DNA of 64,000 nucleotides from Paracraurococcus lichenis (GTDB taxonomy: Bacteria > Pseudomonadota > Alphaproteobacteria > Acetobacterales > Acetobacteraceae), in assembly GCF_030657435.1 (NCBI RefSeq), contig NZ_JAUTWS010000007.1, positions 1 to 64,000 of the forward strand. Reading direction: 5' to 3'. Below the pieces are notes generated by a model that searched no databases, had not been told where the DNA came from, and saw nothing but the letters and a program-made list of their open reading frames with translations. Positions 31,774 through 41,136 of the stretch are shown piece after piece. The position numbers were made by a program, and so were the translations under genes. The stretch's first letter is position 1; the number at the start of each line of letters is the position of its first letter.

Positions 31774-31777
31774 GGCC

Positions 31778-32710
31778 ATGAAGATCGGGTTCATCGGCCT
31801 CGGCACCATGGGTGCCTTCATGGCGGCCAACCTGCAGAAGTCGCAGCACAAGCTCATGGTGCTGGACGTGCGGCGGGAGGCCGCGTCGCAGCACCTCGAG
31901 GCCGGCGCGGAATGGGGCACGACGCCGCGCGCGATCGCCGAAGCCTGCGACGTGGTCTTCACCAGCCTGCCCGGCCCGAAGGAGGTGGAGGCGGTGGTCT
32001 TCGGCCCGGACGGCTTGCTGGAAGGCGCGCGGCCGGGCCTCGCCTATTTCGACCTCTCGACCAACAGCCAGGCGCTGATGCGCCGCATCCATGCCGCCTT
32101 CGCGGAGAAGGGTGCGCAGGCCTTCGACGCGCCGGTCTCCGGCGGGCCGAAGGGGGCGGAGACCGGTAAGCTCGCCATCTGGGTCGGCGGCGACCGCGCG
32201 ACCTATGACCGCCACAAGAAGGTGCTGGACGCGATCGGCGACCAGGCCGCCTATGTCGGCGAGATCGGCCAGGCGACCGTCGCCAAGCTGGTGCACAACA
32301 TGGCGGGCTATGCCATCCAGACCGCGCTGGCCGAGGTCTTCTCCATGGGCGTGAAGGCGGGGCTCGATCCGCTCGACCTCTGGAAGACCGTGCGGCAGGG
32401 GGCGCTCGGGCGGCGCCGCACCTTCGACCGGCTGGCCGACCAGTTCCTGACCGGCCGCTACGAGCCGCCGGCCTTCGCGCTGCGCCTCGCCCACAAGGAT
32501 GTCACGCTGGCGACCAACCTCGGGCGCGACCTCGGCGTGCCGATGCGCTTCTGCCAACTGACGCTCGAGGAGATGAACGAGGCGCTCGGCCGCGGGCTCG
32601 GCCAGCTCGACAGCCGCGTGCCGATGCGGCTGCAGCTCGAGCGGGCCGGGGTGGAGGTCGCCTGCGATCCGGCCGCCGTGCAGGCGGTGCTGGATTCGGA
32701 CAAGGGCTGA
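31778..32710 (+). CDS. NAD(P)-dependent oxidoreductase of the 3-hydroxyisobutyrate dehydrogenase family
   Basis: A 310-residue beta-hydroxyacid dehydrogenase. The Rossmann motif GFIGLGTMGAFMAANL opens the protein; FDLSTNS, the substrate-binding DAPVSGGPKGAETGKLAIWVGG (~residues 117-138) and the catalytic Lys in TVAKLVHNMAGYAIQ (~168) follow. The substrate is a small 3-hydroxy acid or a related compound. Clustering with a lactonase-like MBL protein, a leuCD-type dehydratase and a Bug receptor suggests a catabolic pathway for a branched or dicarboxylic hydroxyacid. Confidence 0.9.
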   Translation: MKIGFIGLGTMGAFMAANLQKSQHKLMVLDVRREAASQHLEAGAEWGTTPRAIAEACDVVFTSLPGPKEVEAVVFGPDGLLEGARPGLAYFDLSTNSQALMRRIHAAFAEKGAQAFDAPVSGGPKGAETGKLAIWVGGDRATYDRHKKVLDAIGDQAAYVGEIGQATVAKLVHNMAGYAIQTALAEVFSMGVKAGLDPLDLWKTVRQGALGRRRTFDRLADQFLTGRYEPPAFALRLAHKDVTLATNLGRDLGVPMRFCQLTLEEMNEALGRGLGQLDSRVPMRLQLERAGVEVACDPAAVQAVLDSDKG

Positions 32711-32714
32711 GGCC

Positions 32715-33506
32715 GTGTCCGGCGACTGGCAGGTCTACGCGCTGCGCTACGCGACGCGCGCGGCGCGGCGGCACGAGCATTTCATCGGCGGCGACCCGCA
32801 TGATGCGCCCATGCCCATGGACTACTTCGTCTGGGTGATGGTGCGGCACGGCAGCGCCTGGGTGCTGGACACCGGCTTCACCGCGGAGGTCGCCGCGCGG
32901 CGCAAGCGCGACTGGCTCCGCTGCCCGGTGGAGGGGCTGCGCCTGCTCGGCATCGAGCCCGACGACGTCGAGGACGTGGTCATCAGCCACCTGCACTACG
33001 ACCATGTCGGCAGCTTTCATAAGTTCGAACGGGCCCGCTTCCACCTGCAGGAGGCGGAGATGCGCTACGCGACCGGCCGCTACATGTGTCACCACCGCCT
33101 GCGGCACTCCTTCGAGGTCGAGGACGTCGCCGGCATCGTGCGGATGACCTTCGCCGACCGCGTCACCTTCCATGACGGCGATGCCGAACTGGCGCCGGGG
33201 CTGCGGATCCATGCCTGCGGCGGCCACTCCATGGGCCTGCAATGCGTGACCGTGGAGACGGCGCGGGGGGCGGTCGTGCTCGCCTCCGACGTCGCGCATT
33301 TCTACGAGAACCTGGAGGCCAGGCGGCCCTTCACGACAGCCTTCCATGTCGGCGACATGCTTGAGGGCTTCGACCGGCTGCGCGCCCTGGCGCCCGGCCC
33401 GCGCCACATCGTGCCGGGCCATGACCCGGAGGTGATGCGGCGCTACCCCGCGGTGCCGGGGCTGGAAGGCATCGCGGTGCGGCTGGACCTGGAGCCGATT
33501 GAATAA
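32715..33506 (+). CDS. metallo-beta-lactamase fold hydrolase, N-acyl homoserine lactonase-like
   Basis: A 263-residue MBL-fold protein close in pattern to the AttM/AiiB lactonases: [14 protein letters not shown], the di-zinc motif [10 protein letters not shown] (HxHxDH, ~residues 94-101), His in GGHSMG (~173), Asp in LASDVAH (~194) and His in IVPGHDP (~235). Lactone hydrolysis is the likely reaction, either quorum signals or a lactone intermediate of the surrounding catabolic set. GTG start, 4 nt after the dehydrogenase stop. Confidence 0.87.
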   Translation: MSGDWQVYALRYATRAARRHEHFIGGDPHDAPMPMDYFVWVMVRHGSAWVLDTGFTAEVAARRKRDWLRCPVEGLRLLGIEPDDVEDVVISHLHYDHVGSFHKFERARFHLQEAEMRYATGRYMCHHRLRHSFEVEDVAGIVRMTFADRVTFHDGDAELAPGLRIHACGGHSMGLQCVTVETARGAVVLASDVAHFYENLEARRPFTTAFHVGDMLEGFDRLRALAPGPRHIVPGHDPEVMRRYPAVPGLEGIAVRLDLEPIE

Positions 33507-33517
33507 GGGAAAACGTC

Positions 33518-34933
33518 ATGGCGGAATCGCCGCGCACGCTCTTCGAAAAGATCTGGTCGAGGCACCGGGTGCTGGAGCGGGAGGATGGCCAGACGCTGCT
33601 TTATGTCGGCCGCCACCTGCTGCATGACGGCGGCGCCACCGCCTTCGACGTGCTCCGCCGCCGCGGCCTGAAGCCGCGCGCGCCGGAGCGCATCTTCGCC
33701 ACGCCCGACCACTATGTCTCGACCGCCGGCCGCAAGCTGGAGGAGATCGAGGATCCCCGCCACCGCGAGATGGTGGAGAAGCTGGCCCGCAACACCGCCG
33801 AGCACGGCATCCGGCAATTCGGCCTGGGCGACCCCAACCAGGGCATCGTGCATGTGATGGGGCCGGAGACCGGGATCTCCCAGCCCGGGCTGCTGATGGT
33901 CTGCGGCGACAGCCACACCTCGACGCATGGCGCGCTCGGCGCGCTCGCCTTCGGCATCGGCAGCACGGAGGTCGCGCATGTGCTGGCGACCCAGACGCTC
34001 TGGCAGCGCAAGCCCCGCACCATGCGCATCACGCTGGACGGGACGCTCGGCCCGCAGGTGACGGGCAAGGACGTGATCCTCGCCATCATCGCGCGCATCG
34101 GCGCGGCGGGCGCGACGGGGCATGTCATCGAATATGCCGGCAGCGCCATCCGTGGCCTGTCGATGGAGGGGCGGCTCACGCTCTGCAACATGTCGATCGA
34201 GGCGGGCGGCCGCGCCGGCATGGTGGCGCCGGACGAGACCACCTTCGCCTATCTCCATGGCCGGCCCTTCGCGCCGCAGGGCGCCGACTGGGACGATGCC
34301 CTCGCCCGCTGGCGGCAATTGCCGAGCGACGCGGGCGCCACCTTCGATACCGAGGTCTCGCTGGACGGAAGCGCCATCGAGCCCATGGTCACCTGGGGCA
34401 ACAGTCCGGAGGACGCGCTGCCCATCCACGGCGCCATCCCCGACCCGGCCGAGGCCGCGGATGCCGAGCGCCGGGCGCAGATGGAGCGCATGCTCTCCTA
34501 TATGGGCCTGACCCCCGGCACGCCGCTGACCGAGATCGCCGTGGACCGCGTCTTCATCGGCAGTTGCACCAACAGCCGGATCGAGGACCTGCGCGCCGCC
34601 GCGGCGGTGGCGAAGGGCCGCAAGGTGGCGGAGGGCGTGCGCGCCTGGGTCGTCCCGGGCAGCGAACCGGTCAAGCGCCAGGCCGAGGCCGAGGGGCTGC
34701 ACGAGGTCTTCCGCGGCGCCGGCTTCGAATGGCGCGAGCCCGGCTGCTCCATGTGCCTCGGCACCAATGGCGACATCGCAGCACCCGGGGAGCGGGTGGC
34801 CTCGACCTCGAACCGCAACTTCATGGGCCGCCAGGGCCCGGGCGCGCGGACCCATCTGCTGAGCCCGGCCATGGCCGCGGCCGCGGCGGTGACGGGCCGC
34901 TTCGCCGATGTCCGCCGCCTGGTGGGGGCCTGA
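33518..34933 (+). CDS. leuC: isopropylmalate dehydratase-type large subunit (LeuC family)
   Basis: A 471-residue aconitase-superfamily large subunit with the 4Fe-4S cysteines: Cys in FIGSCTNSR (~residue 351) and the pair in PGCSMCLG (~411-414). [13 protein letters not shown] and [17 protein letters not shown] are typical of LeuC. The usual ATxDHxVPT region reads [11 protein letters not shown], a deviation that points to a paralogue rather than the leucine-pathway enzyme. The next gene is the small subunit and then a Bug receptor; leuA and leuB are absent. The gene symbol reflects family only. Confidence 0.85.
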   Translation: MAESPRTLFEKIWSRHRVLEREDGQTLLYVGRHLLHDGGATAFDVLRRRGLKPRAPERIFATPDHYVSTAGRKLEEIEDPRHREMVEKLARNTAEHGIRQFGLGDPNQGIVHVMGPETGISQPGLLMVCGDSHTSTHGALGALAFGIGSTEVAHVLATQTLWQRKPRTMRITLDGTLGPQVTGKDVILAIIARIGAAGATGHVIEYAGSAIRGLSMEGRLTLCNMSIEAGGRAGMVAPDETTFAYLHGRPFAPQGADWDDALARWRQLPSDAGATFDTEVSLDGSAIEPMVTWGNSPEDALPIHGAIPDPAEAADAERRAQMERMLSYMGLTPGTPLTEIAVDRVFIGSCTNSRIEDLRAAAAVAKGRKVAEGVRAWVVPGSEPVKRQAEAEGLHEVFRGAGFEWREPGCSMCLGTNGDIAAPGERVASTSNRNFMGRQGPGARTHLLSPAMAAAAAVTGRFADVRRLVGA

Positions 34934-34936
34934 GCG

Positions 34937-35539
34937 ATGGAAGCCTTCCGCCACCTCGACGCGGTCGCGGTGCCGCTGCCGCAGCCGAATATCGACACGG
35001 ACCGGATCATCCCGGCCCGCTTCCTCTCCCGCCCACGGGAGGTCGATCACGGCCAGTTCCTGTTCCACGACGCGCGCCGCCTGCCCGACGGCTCGCAGGA
35101 CCCCGACTTCCCGATGAACCGCCCGGCTTGGCAGGCGGCGCGGATCGTCGTCGCCGGCCGCAATTTCGCCTGCGGCAGTTCGCGGGAAAGCGCGGTCTGG
35201 GCGCTCTTCGATGCCGGCTTCCGCTGCGCCATCGCCCCCAGCTTCGGCGACATTTTTCGTAATAACGGCACCAAGAACGGGTTGCTGCCGGTGGTGCTGC
35301 CGGCCGAGACGGTCGACGCGATCATCGCGCAACTGGAAGCCGACCCTGGCGCTAGCATCGCGGTGGATCTGCCCTCGCAGACCGTCACGGCGCCTGACGG
35401 CAGCGTGCATGGCTTCGACATCGATCCCTTCGCCAAGCATTGCCTGCTGGAAGGCCTCGATGATTTCGGCCTGACCGCGACCTATGAGGACGAGATCGCC
35501 GCCTTCGAGCGCCGCTACGGCCGGGAGAACAGGCTGTGA
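34937..35539 (+). CDS. leuD: isopropylmalate dehydratase-type small subunit (LeuD family)
   Basis: A 200-residue swivel-domain partner of the preceding LeuC-type protein. It has VAVPLPQPNIDTDRIIPARFL with the substrate-binding segment, the NFACGSSRESAVWAL motif (~residues 75-89) and the FRNNGTKNGLLPVVL block. It starts 3 nt after the large subunit gene and its stop overlaps the Bug receptor start by 4 nt. The two together isomerise a hydroxy di- or tricarboxylate by dehydration and rehydration. Confidence 0.88.
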   Translation: MEAFRHLDAVAVPLPQPNIDTDRIIPARFLSRPREVDHGQFLFHDARRLPDGSQDPDFPMNRPAWQAARIVVAGRNFACGSSRESAVWALFDAGFRCAIAPSFGDIFRNNGTKNGLLPVVLPAETVDAIIAQLEADPGASIAVDLPSQTVTAPDGSVHGFDIDPFAKHCLLEGLDDFGLTATYEDEIAAFERRYGRENRL

Positions 35540-36501
35540 CGCTCGGGCGACGCGCGGCGCTCGGCCTCGTCCTCGCGTCGCCGGCCCTCGCGCAGGGGGT
35601 CGAGGACTGGCCGAACCGCCCCATCCGCCTGATCGTCGCCTTCGCCGCCGGCGGCGCCGCCGATACCGCGGCGCGCACCTGCGGCCAGAAGATGGCGGAG
35701 ATCCTCGGCCAGTCCGTCATCATCGAGAACCGCACCGGCGGCAATGCGGTCATCGCCGCCAATGCGACGCTGCAATCGCCGCGGGACGGCTACACCTTCC
35801 TCGTGGATGCGGCGAACCAGTTGACCAATCCGCCGCTGATGAAGGACCTCTCCTTCGACTACCGCACCGCCTTCGTCCCGGTCAGCCAATTCTGCCTCTT
35901 CCCGCAGGTCATCGCGGTCAAGCGCGACTTCCCCGCGCGGACGATCCAGGAATTCATCGCCATCGCCAGGGAGAAGCCGAACAGCATCAGCTACGGCACG
36001 CCGCCGGCGGCGGGCATGGCGCATTTGGCCGGGGAGGTCTTCCAGCGCCGTGCCGGCATCCGGCTGGTCCACACGCCCTATCGCGGCGGCGCCGATGCGG
36101 CGCGGGACATCGCGGCCGGCGTGCTGGACGCGGTGCTGATCACCACCAGTTCCATCCGCCCGCCGGTGCAGGCGGGGCAGGCGCGCATCCTCGCCGTCAC
36201 CAGCCTGCAGCGCGTGCCGACCCTGCCCGATGTGCCGACCTTGGCCGAGAGCGGCTTCCCCGGCTACGACATGAACGACTGGAACGGCGTCTTCGCCGCC
36301 GCCGGCACGCCGCTGCCCATCATCGAGAAGCTGGCGTCGGCCATCGCCAAGGCCACGGCCGATCCGGGCGTGCGGCAGCGGATGGATGCGGCGGGCGCCA
36401 TCATGGTGGGCAATAGGCCGGCCGAGTTCCGCGCCTGGCTGGCGACGCAGCGCGAGATCTGCGAACAGGTGATCCGGGAGGCCGGCATCACCCTGGGATA
36501 G
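35536..36501 (+). CDS. Bug/TctC-type tripartite tricarboxylate receptor protein
   Basis: A 321-residue periplasmic binding protein with a short RR signal peptide (cleavage after ALA, ~residue 17). Family marks: DWPNRPIRLIVAFAAGGAADTAAR, VIIENRTGGNAVIAAN, YGTPPAAGMAHLAGE, and PTLPDVPTLAESGFPGYD. Bug proteins bind carboxylates for TctAB transport or act as sensors. Translation is coupled to leuD, which supports the idea that the captured carboxylate is the dehydratase substrate. No tctA or tctB is in the window. Confidence 0.88.
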   Translation: MTLGRRAALGLVLASPALAQGVEDWPNRPIRLIVAFAAGGAADTAARTCGQKMAEILGQSVIIENRTGGNAVIAANATLQSPRDGYTFLVDAANQLTNPPLMKDLSFDYRTAFVPVSQFCLFPQVIAVKRDFPARTIQEFIAIAREKPNSISYGTPPAAGMAHLAGEVFQRRAGIRLVHTPYRGGADAARDIAAGVLDAVLITTSSIRPPVQAGQARILAVTSLQRVPTLPDVPTLAESGFPGYDMNDWNGVFAAAGTPLPIIEKLASAIAKATADPGVRQRMDAAGAIMVGNRPAEFRAWLATQREICEQVIREAGITLG

Positions 36502-36550
36502 CGCGGTCCCCTGGCGGAGTGCCGCCCGTGCGCCCATGTCAGGGGCATCC

Positions 36551-36898
36551 ATGCCCCGTTCGTCCCGCCGGGCCGATCCGCCGCCCCCTGCGGCGGAGCC
36601 CGTCCTCTGCCCCCTCTGCGACCGGCCGATCCCGCCCGGCGCGCGATCCAGCCGCCACCACCTGGTCCCCCGCCTGAAGGGCGGCACGCATCTCGGCACC
36701 GCCCGGCTGCACCAGATCTGCCACAGCGCCATCCATGCCCGCTTCACCGAGGCCGAGCTGGCCCGCCGCCTCGCGGATATCGACAGCCTGCGGGCAGATC
36801 CGGAGATCGCCCGCTTCCTCGCCTGGGTGCGGACCAGGCCGGACGACTTCCATGCCCCGACCCGCAGGGCGAAGGGCCGGACCCCGAAATGGCGCTGA
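36551..36898 (+). CDS. HNH endonuclease-like protein
   Basis: A 115-residue protein with a zinc-type CPLCDRP knuckle (~residues 22-28), the HNH core RHHLVPRLKGG (~39-49) and the second ligand set LHQICHSAIHARF (~57-69). The spacing fits small HNH nucleases found singly in alphaproteobacterial genomes; many are uncharacterised. Start 36551 is preferred over the ATG at 36536 because CAGGGG precedes it at a suitable distance. It stands alone between a Bug receptor and ettA, with no methylase nearby, so a restriction role is not supported. Confidence 0.75.
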   Translation: MPRSSRRADPPPPAAEPVLCPLCDRPIPPGARSSRHHLVPRLKGGTHLGTARLHQICHSAIHARFTEAELARRLADIDSLRADPEIARFLAWVRTRPDDFHAPTRRAKGRTPKWR

Positions 36899-36981
36899 GG
36901 CCCGGCCGGGCCCTTCTGCTTGGCCCCGGCCGCCCCGGCCGCTAGAAACCGCCCCAACCCCACGCCCCCAGGATCTTGCCG

Positions 36982-38661
36982 ATGCCCGCCTACCAGTACG
37001 TCTATGTGATGAAAGACCTCACCAAGTCCTATCCGGGCGGGCGCGAGGTCTTCAAAGGCATCACCCTGTCCTTCCTGCCGGATGCCAAGATCGGCGTGCT
37101 CGGCCCGAACGGCGCGGGCAAGTCGACCCTGATGCGCATCATGGCCGGGCAGGACAAGGAGTTCGGCGGCGAGGCCTGGGCCGCCGAGGGCGCCAAGGTC
37201 GGCTACCTGCCGCAGGAGCCGCATCTCGACCCCGACCTCACGGTCGGCGAGAACATCATGCTCGCCTTCAAGGGACTGAAGGCCGACCTCGACCGCTTCA
37301 ACGAGATCTCGATGAAGTTCGCCGAGCCGATGTCGGACGACGAGATGAACACCCTGCTGGCCGAGCAGGGCGAGCTGCAGGAGCGGATCGACGCCGCCAA
37401 TGGCTGGGAGCTCGACCGCACCATCGACATCGCGCTCGATGCGCTGCGCTGCCCGCCAGCCGAACTGCCGGTGACCAATCTCTCCGGCGGCGAGCGCCGG
37501 CGCGTCGCGCTCTGCAAGCTGCTGCTCGAGAAGCCGGACCTGCTGCTGCTGGACGAGCCGACCAACCACCTCGATGCCGAGAGCGTCTCCTGGCTCGAGA
37601 AGACGCTGCGCGACTACCCGGGCGCGGTGCTGATCGTCACCCACGACCGCTACTTCCTGGACAACGTGACGAACTGGATCCTGGAAGTGGATCGCGGCCG
37701 GGGCATCCCCTACCAGGGCAACTACTCCGCCTACCTCGAGCAGAAGCGCAAGCGCCTGGCGCAGGAGGAGAAGGAGGAGAGCACCCGCCAGCGCCAACTG
37801 GCTGAGGAGCAGGAGTGGATCGGCCGCAGCCCCGCCGCCCGCCAGTCCAAGAGCAAGGCGCGCATCCAGGCCTATGAGGAGCTGCTGGCCCGCAGCCAGG
37901 AGAAGGCGCCCGATCCCACCGAGATCCAGATCCCGCCGGCGCCGCGTCTCGGCAACATCGTCATCGTCGCCGAGAACATCCGCAAGGGCTACGGCAACCG
38001 CCTGCTGATCGACGAGCTCTCCTTCAAGCTGCCGCCCGGCGGCATCGTCGGCGTGATCGGGCCCAACGGCGCCGGCAAGACCACCCTGTTCCGCATGATC
38101 ACCGGCCAGGAGACGCCGGACGGCGGCTCGCTGACCGTCGGCGACAGCGTCGACCTCGGCTATGTCGACCAGAGCCGCGACTCCTTGCGCGACGACCGCA
38201 CGGTCTGGCAGGAGATCTCGGACGGGATGGACGTGATCCCGATGGGCAAGCGCAACGTGCCGAGCCGCGCCTATTGCGCCGCCTTCAACTTCAAGGGCGG
38301 CGACCAGCAGAAGCCCGTGGGTGTCCTGTCCGGTGGTGAACGGAACCGGGTGCATCTCGCGAAGATGCTGAAGCGCCCGCACAACGTGCTGCTGCTGGAC
38401 GAGCCGACCAACGACCTCGACGTCGACACGCTGCGGGCGCTGGAGGAGGCGCTGCAGGACTTCGCGGGCTGCGCGGTCATCATCTCGCACGACCGCTGGT
38501 TCCTCGACCGCCTGGCGACGCATATCCTGGCCTTCGAGGGCGACAGCCATGTCGAGTGGTTCGAGGGCAACTTCCAGGCCTATGAGGCGGACAAGCGCCG
38601 TCGCCTCGGCGCCGCGGCGGACCAGCCGCACCGCATCAAGTACCGGCCGCTGACGCGCTAG
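36982..38661 (+). CDS. ettA: energy-dependent translational throttle protein EttA (ABC-F)
   Basis: A 559-residue ABC-F ATPase that binds the ribosomal E site and tunes translation to energy status. Two ATPase domains: first with LGPNGAGKST (~residues 39-48) and LSGGERRRVALCKLL plus LLLLDEPTNHLD; second with IGPNGAGKTT (~356-365) and LSGGERNRVHLAKML plus LLLDEPTNDLD. The P-site interaction linker with QKRKRLAQEEKEE lies between. No membrane segments. The ATG at 36982 has AGGA upstream; the TTG at 36976 is less likely. Confidence 0.96.
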   Translation: MPAYQYVYVMKDLTKSYPGGREVFKGITLSFLPDAKIGVLGPNGAGKSTLMRIMAGQDKEFGGEAWAAEGAKVGYLPQEPHLDPDLTVGENIMLAFKGLKADLDRFNEISMKFAEPMSDDEMNTLLAEQGELQERIDAANGWELDRTIDIALDALRCPPAELPVTNLSGGERRRVALCKLLLEKPDLLLLDEPTNHLDAESVSWLEKTLRDYPGAVLIVTHDRYFLDNVTNWILEVDRGRGIPYQGNYSAYLEQKRKRLAQEEKEESTRQRQLAEEQEWIGRSPAARQSKSKARIQAYEELLARSQEKAPDPTEIQIPPAPRLGNIVIVAENIRKGYGNRLLIDELSFKLPPGGIVGVIGPNGAGKTTLFRMITGQETPDGGSLTVGDSVDLGYVDQSRDSLRDDRTVWQEISDGMDVIPMGKRNVPSRAYCAAFNFKGGDQQKPVGVLSGGERNRVHLAKMLKRPHNVLLLDEPTNDLDVDTLRALEEALQDFAGCAVIISHDRWFLDRLATHILAFEGDSHVEWFEGNFQAYEADKRRRLGAAADQPHRIKYRPLTR

Positions 38662-38663
38662 GG

Positions 38664-39224
38664 ATGGCGGGGATGGATGGCGCCGGTCCGGCCATGCGCG
38701 TTGCGCCGCCCATCCCGATGCCGGGGCGGGTCGTGCGGACGCCGCGCCTCACCCTCGTCCCCCCGGACAAGGAGAACCTGCCCGACCTCATCCGCCTGAA
38801 GGGCGACACGCGCGTCTTCGAGCTGATGCTGCACGGCACCCGCACGCCGGAACGCACCCGCGACGAGCTCGAGGATGACATCGAGTTCTGGCGGGTGCGG
38901 GGCTACGGCACCTGGTGCGTCTTCGAGACCGAGACGGGCGAGTTCCTCGGCATCGCCGGCCTGATGGAGCGGCCGGACGGGCGCGGCGTCGCCATGCGCT
39001 TCGCGCTCTGGCCGGAATGCCGCGGCAAGGGCTATGCGCGGGAGGCGGCGAAGGCCGGCCTGGAATTCGGCCATCGCGCCGGCCTCGCGCGCATCATCGG
39101 CGTCGCCTGGTCGGAGAATGTCGCCTCGCGCCTCGTGCTGCAGGATATCGGCATGACCGAATGCGACGAGTTCCTCTACCGGGGCCGCCGCATGATGGTC
39201 TACGAGAGCCTCCGCAAGGCCTGA
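38664..39224 (+). CDS. GNAT acetyltransferase, RimJ/RimL-like
   Basis: A 186-residue GNAT of the Acetyltransf_3 type: RVVRTPRLTLVPPDKENLPDLIRLK, YGTWCVFETETGEFLGIAGL, the acetyl-CoA loop WPECRGKGYAREAAKAGLEF (~residues 115-134), and VAWSENVASRLVLQDIGM. This group acetylates protein N-termini or amine metabolites; the target is not known. It begins 2 nt after ettA, so both may be on one transcript. Confidence 0.88.
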   Translation: MAGMDGAGPAMRVAPPIPMPGRVVRTPRLTLVPPDKENLPDLIRLKGDTRVFELMLHGTRTPERTRDELEDDIEFWRVRGYGTWCVFETETGEFLGIAGLMERPDGRGVAMRFALWPECRGKGYAREAAKAGLEFGHRAGLARIIGVAWSENVASRLVLQDIGMTECDEFLYRGRRMMVYESLRKA

Positions 39225-39271
39225 TCCGGATGCGGTCCCCGGGCGTTTCCTGCGCCGGAGGAGGGCAGGGG

Positions 39272-39640
39272 ATGCATGTCGCCGGCTGGCTGCTGGAGGC
39301 GGAGGACCGCGAGCGCCTGCTCGCCCTGGTCCCGCCGGCCTATCCGCGGGTGATCGCGCACCATGTGACGCTGCGCGCGGGCGTGCAGCCGGACTTCCCG
39401 CGGCCGCCGCCGGAGGAGGGCGCAGTGGTCGGCCTGGCCGATGACGGGGCCGGCGTGCAGGCGCTGGTGGTCGAGATCGACGGCACCACCCGCCGCCCGG
39501 ACGGCTCGACCTGGCACGTCACCTGGTCGCTCGCCGAGGGGCGGAGGCCGGTGGAGAGCAATGCGGTGATCCGCGCCCGCGGCTGGACCCCGGTGCCGCG
39601 GCAGGCGCTGCGCCTGCGCCCGGCCGTCTTCGAGGCCTGA
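39272..39640 (+). CDS. small protein with two HxT motifs (2H phosphoesterase-like)
   Basis: A 122-residue protein that I do not firmly recognise. It holds two His-hydrophobic-Thr motifs, HVTL at residues 31-34 and HVTW at 82-85, each in a predicted strand; this pair is the hallmark of the 2H phosphoesterase superfamily, which acts on cyclic phosphates and RNA ends. The spacing of ~50 residues is shorter than usual. The ATG at 39272 follows GGAGGAGGGCAGGGG, a strong ribosome-binding site; 48 nt separate it from the GNAT gene. Confidence 0.55.
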   Translation: MHVAGWLLEAEDRERLLALVPPAYPRVIAHHVTLRAGVQPDFPRPPPEEGAVVGLADDGAGVQALVVEIDGTTRRPDGSTWHVTWSLAEGRRPVESNAVIRARGWTPVPRQALRLRPAVFEA

Positions 39641-39725
39641 TGCCGGCCTGCAGCCGTCCCGGCCTCCGCGGGCCGGCATCGCACGCAACGGCGCGGGCGG
39701 GGCGCCGCGGCCCCGCCCCTTCCCG

Positions 39726-39932
39726 TCAGGCCGGGCTGTCCTTGCCCTTCCCGGCCTTGTCCCGCTGCATCTGATGGCTCTGCCGGTCGGCCTGCTGGTC
39801 CTGGGTCGGCGGCGTGCCGGCGGCGCGGCCGCTCTCCTGCCGCCGGTCGTCCTGCGCCATCTGGCCGCGGTTCTGCTGGCCCTGCTGCTGGCCACCCTGC
39901 TTCTGGTGGTCGGTGCCGTGCTTGCCGGTCAT
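39726..39932 (-). CDS. small Gln-rich hydrophilic protein
   Basis: A 68-residue, very polar protein, rich in Gln, Asp, Lys and Gly, without hydrophobic core, so probably disordered. It starts MTGKHGTDHQKQGGQQQGQQ. It is considered real because the ATG is preceded by AGGAGGAA at ideal distance and the frame is closed cleanly. No family function is recognised; such proteins are often stress-associated in this group, which is only a guess. It sits between a plus-strand gene and a minus-strand Bug receptor. Confidence 0.6.
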   Translation of the reverse strand: MTGKHGTDHQKQGGQQQGQQNRGQMAQDDRRQESGRAAGTPPTQDQQADRQSHQMQRDKAGKGKDSPA

Positions 39933-40016
39933 GAGGGTTCCTCCTGCGCCCGCCGGAGCTGCCGGCAGGCCGGGCGATAACGCCGCAGGGTGGCACGTGG
40001 TGGCACCGCTTCCGCC

Positions 40017-40997
40017 TCAGGGCTGCAGGGTCACCCCCGTCTTCGCCACGATCGCCTTCATCTTCTCGAACTCCCGCACCATGAAGGCGCGCGTCTCCGC
40101 CAGGCCGTTCGGGCCGGCCGGCGGCGCGTGCCCCGCGCTCAGCAGGCGCTCGCGCACCGGCGGTTCGGCCAGCACGCCATTCAGGGCGCGGTTCAGCGCC
40201 TCCGCCACCGCCGGCGGCAGGCCGGCCGGCGCGATCAGCATGAAGAAGCCGCCATTCTCGAAGCCCGGCACGCCAAGCTCGCCGAGCGTCGGGATGTCGG
40301 GGAAGAGCGGGAAGCGCCGGTCGCCCAGCATGGCGATGCCGCGCACCTTGCCCTCCCGCATCAGAGGCACGGCGGAGGCGAGCGCGGCAACGCCGAACTG
40401 GGACTCCCCGGTCAGGATCGACTGCAGCATCTGCGCGCCGCTGCGATAGGGCACATGGACGTAGCGCGTACCGAAGGCCTGCGCGAGCATCTCCGCCTGC
40501 AGGTGCAGCACCCCGCCGACGCCGGAACTGGCATAGGTCAGCCGGTCCGGCGGCGCGGTGCGGAGCGCCTGCAAGGCCTCCGCCGGCGTGTCGCCGGGGA
40601 AGCGCTCGGTCACCACCAGCACGGCGGGCGGCGTGCTGATCAGGCCGATATGGGTGAAGTCGGTGACCGGGTCGTAGCGCGTGCCGCCGACCATGGCGGC
40701 GGGCGCGGCGGCTGCGGCGCCGGTCTCGGTCACCATCAGCGTATGGCCATCGGCGGGCTGGCGCTTCAGCCATTCCGTGGCGATGGCGCCGGCGGCGCCC
40801 GGGCGGTTCTCCACCACCACCCGCGCCTCCGGCCCCAGATAGGCCGGCAGCCGGTCCGCCAGGATGCGCGCCGCGATGTCGGTGCTGCCGCCCGGCGCAT
40901 AGCCGGTGGCCAGCGTAATCGGGCGGTCGGGGAAGGCCCCGGCCGCGGCCGGCAGCAGGGAGGCGAGGGTGGCGAGCGCGAGGCTCCGGCGGCGCAT
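40017..40997 (-). CDS. Bug/TctC-type tripartite tricarboxylate receptor protein
   Basis: A 326-residue periplasmic solute receptor. A signal peptide with RRR and a cleavage site after AGA (~residue 23) is followed by FPDRPITLATGYAPGGSTDIAARILAD, VVVENRPGAAGAIATEWL, YASSGVGGVLHLQAEMLA and FPDIPTLGELGVPGFENGG. GGGGAGGAAT precedes the ATG at 40997. It is an orphan receptor, with no transporter genes beside it, and is not closely similar to the Bug protein at 35536. Ligand unknown, probably a carboxylate. Confidence 0.9.
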   Translation of the reverse strand: MRRRSLALATLASLLPAAAGAFPDRPITLATGYAPGGSTDIAARILADRLPAYLGPEARVVVENRPGAAGAIATEWLKRQPADGHTLMVTETGAAAAAPAAMVGGTRYDPVTDFTHIGLISTPPAVLVVTERFPGDTPAEALQALRTAPPDRLTYASSGVGGVLHLQAEMLAQAFGTRYVHVPYRSGAQMLQSILTGESQFGVAALASAVPLMREGKVRGIAMLGDRRFPLFPDIPTLGELGVPGFENGGFFMLIAPAGLPPAVAEALNRALNGVLAEPPVRERLLSAGHAPPAGPNGLAETRAFMVREFEKMKAIVAKTGVTLQP

Positions 40998-41136
40998 GGG
41001 TGATTCCTCCCCTGTGGTCTCGTTGCGCGCAGCAGAGCAGGTGCCGGGCCCGGCGTGAAGCGCTCCGGCCCGCCGTCGCCGCCTCGTCCCGTGCATCGGA
41101 AGCGGGACGGGCGGCAGGTGGCGCCCGGCTACCGCG

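Noticed and set aside
36551..36898. Restriction-modification system around the HNH gene
   Set aside because: No methyltransferase or specificity gene lies within several kilobases; the HNH protein is a solo gene.
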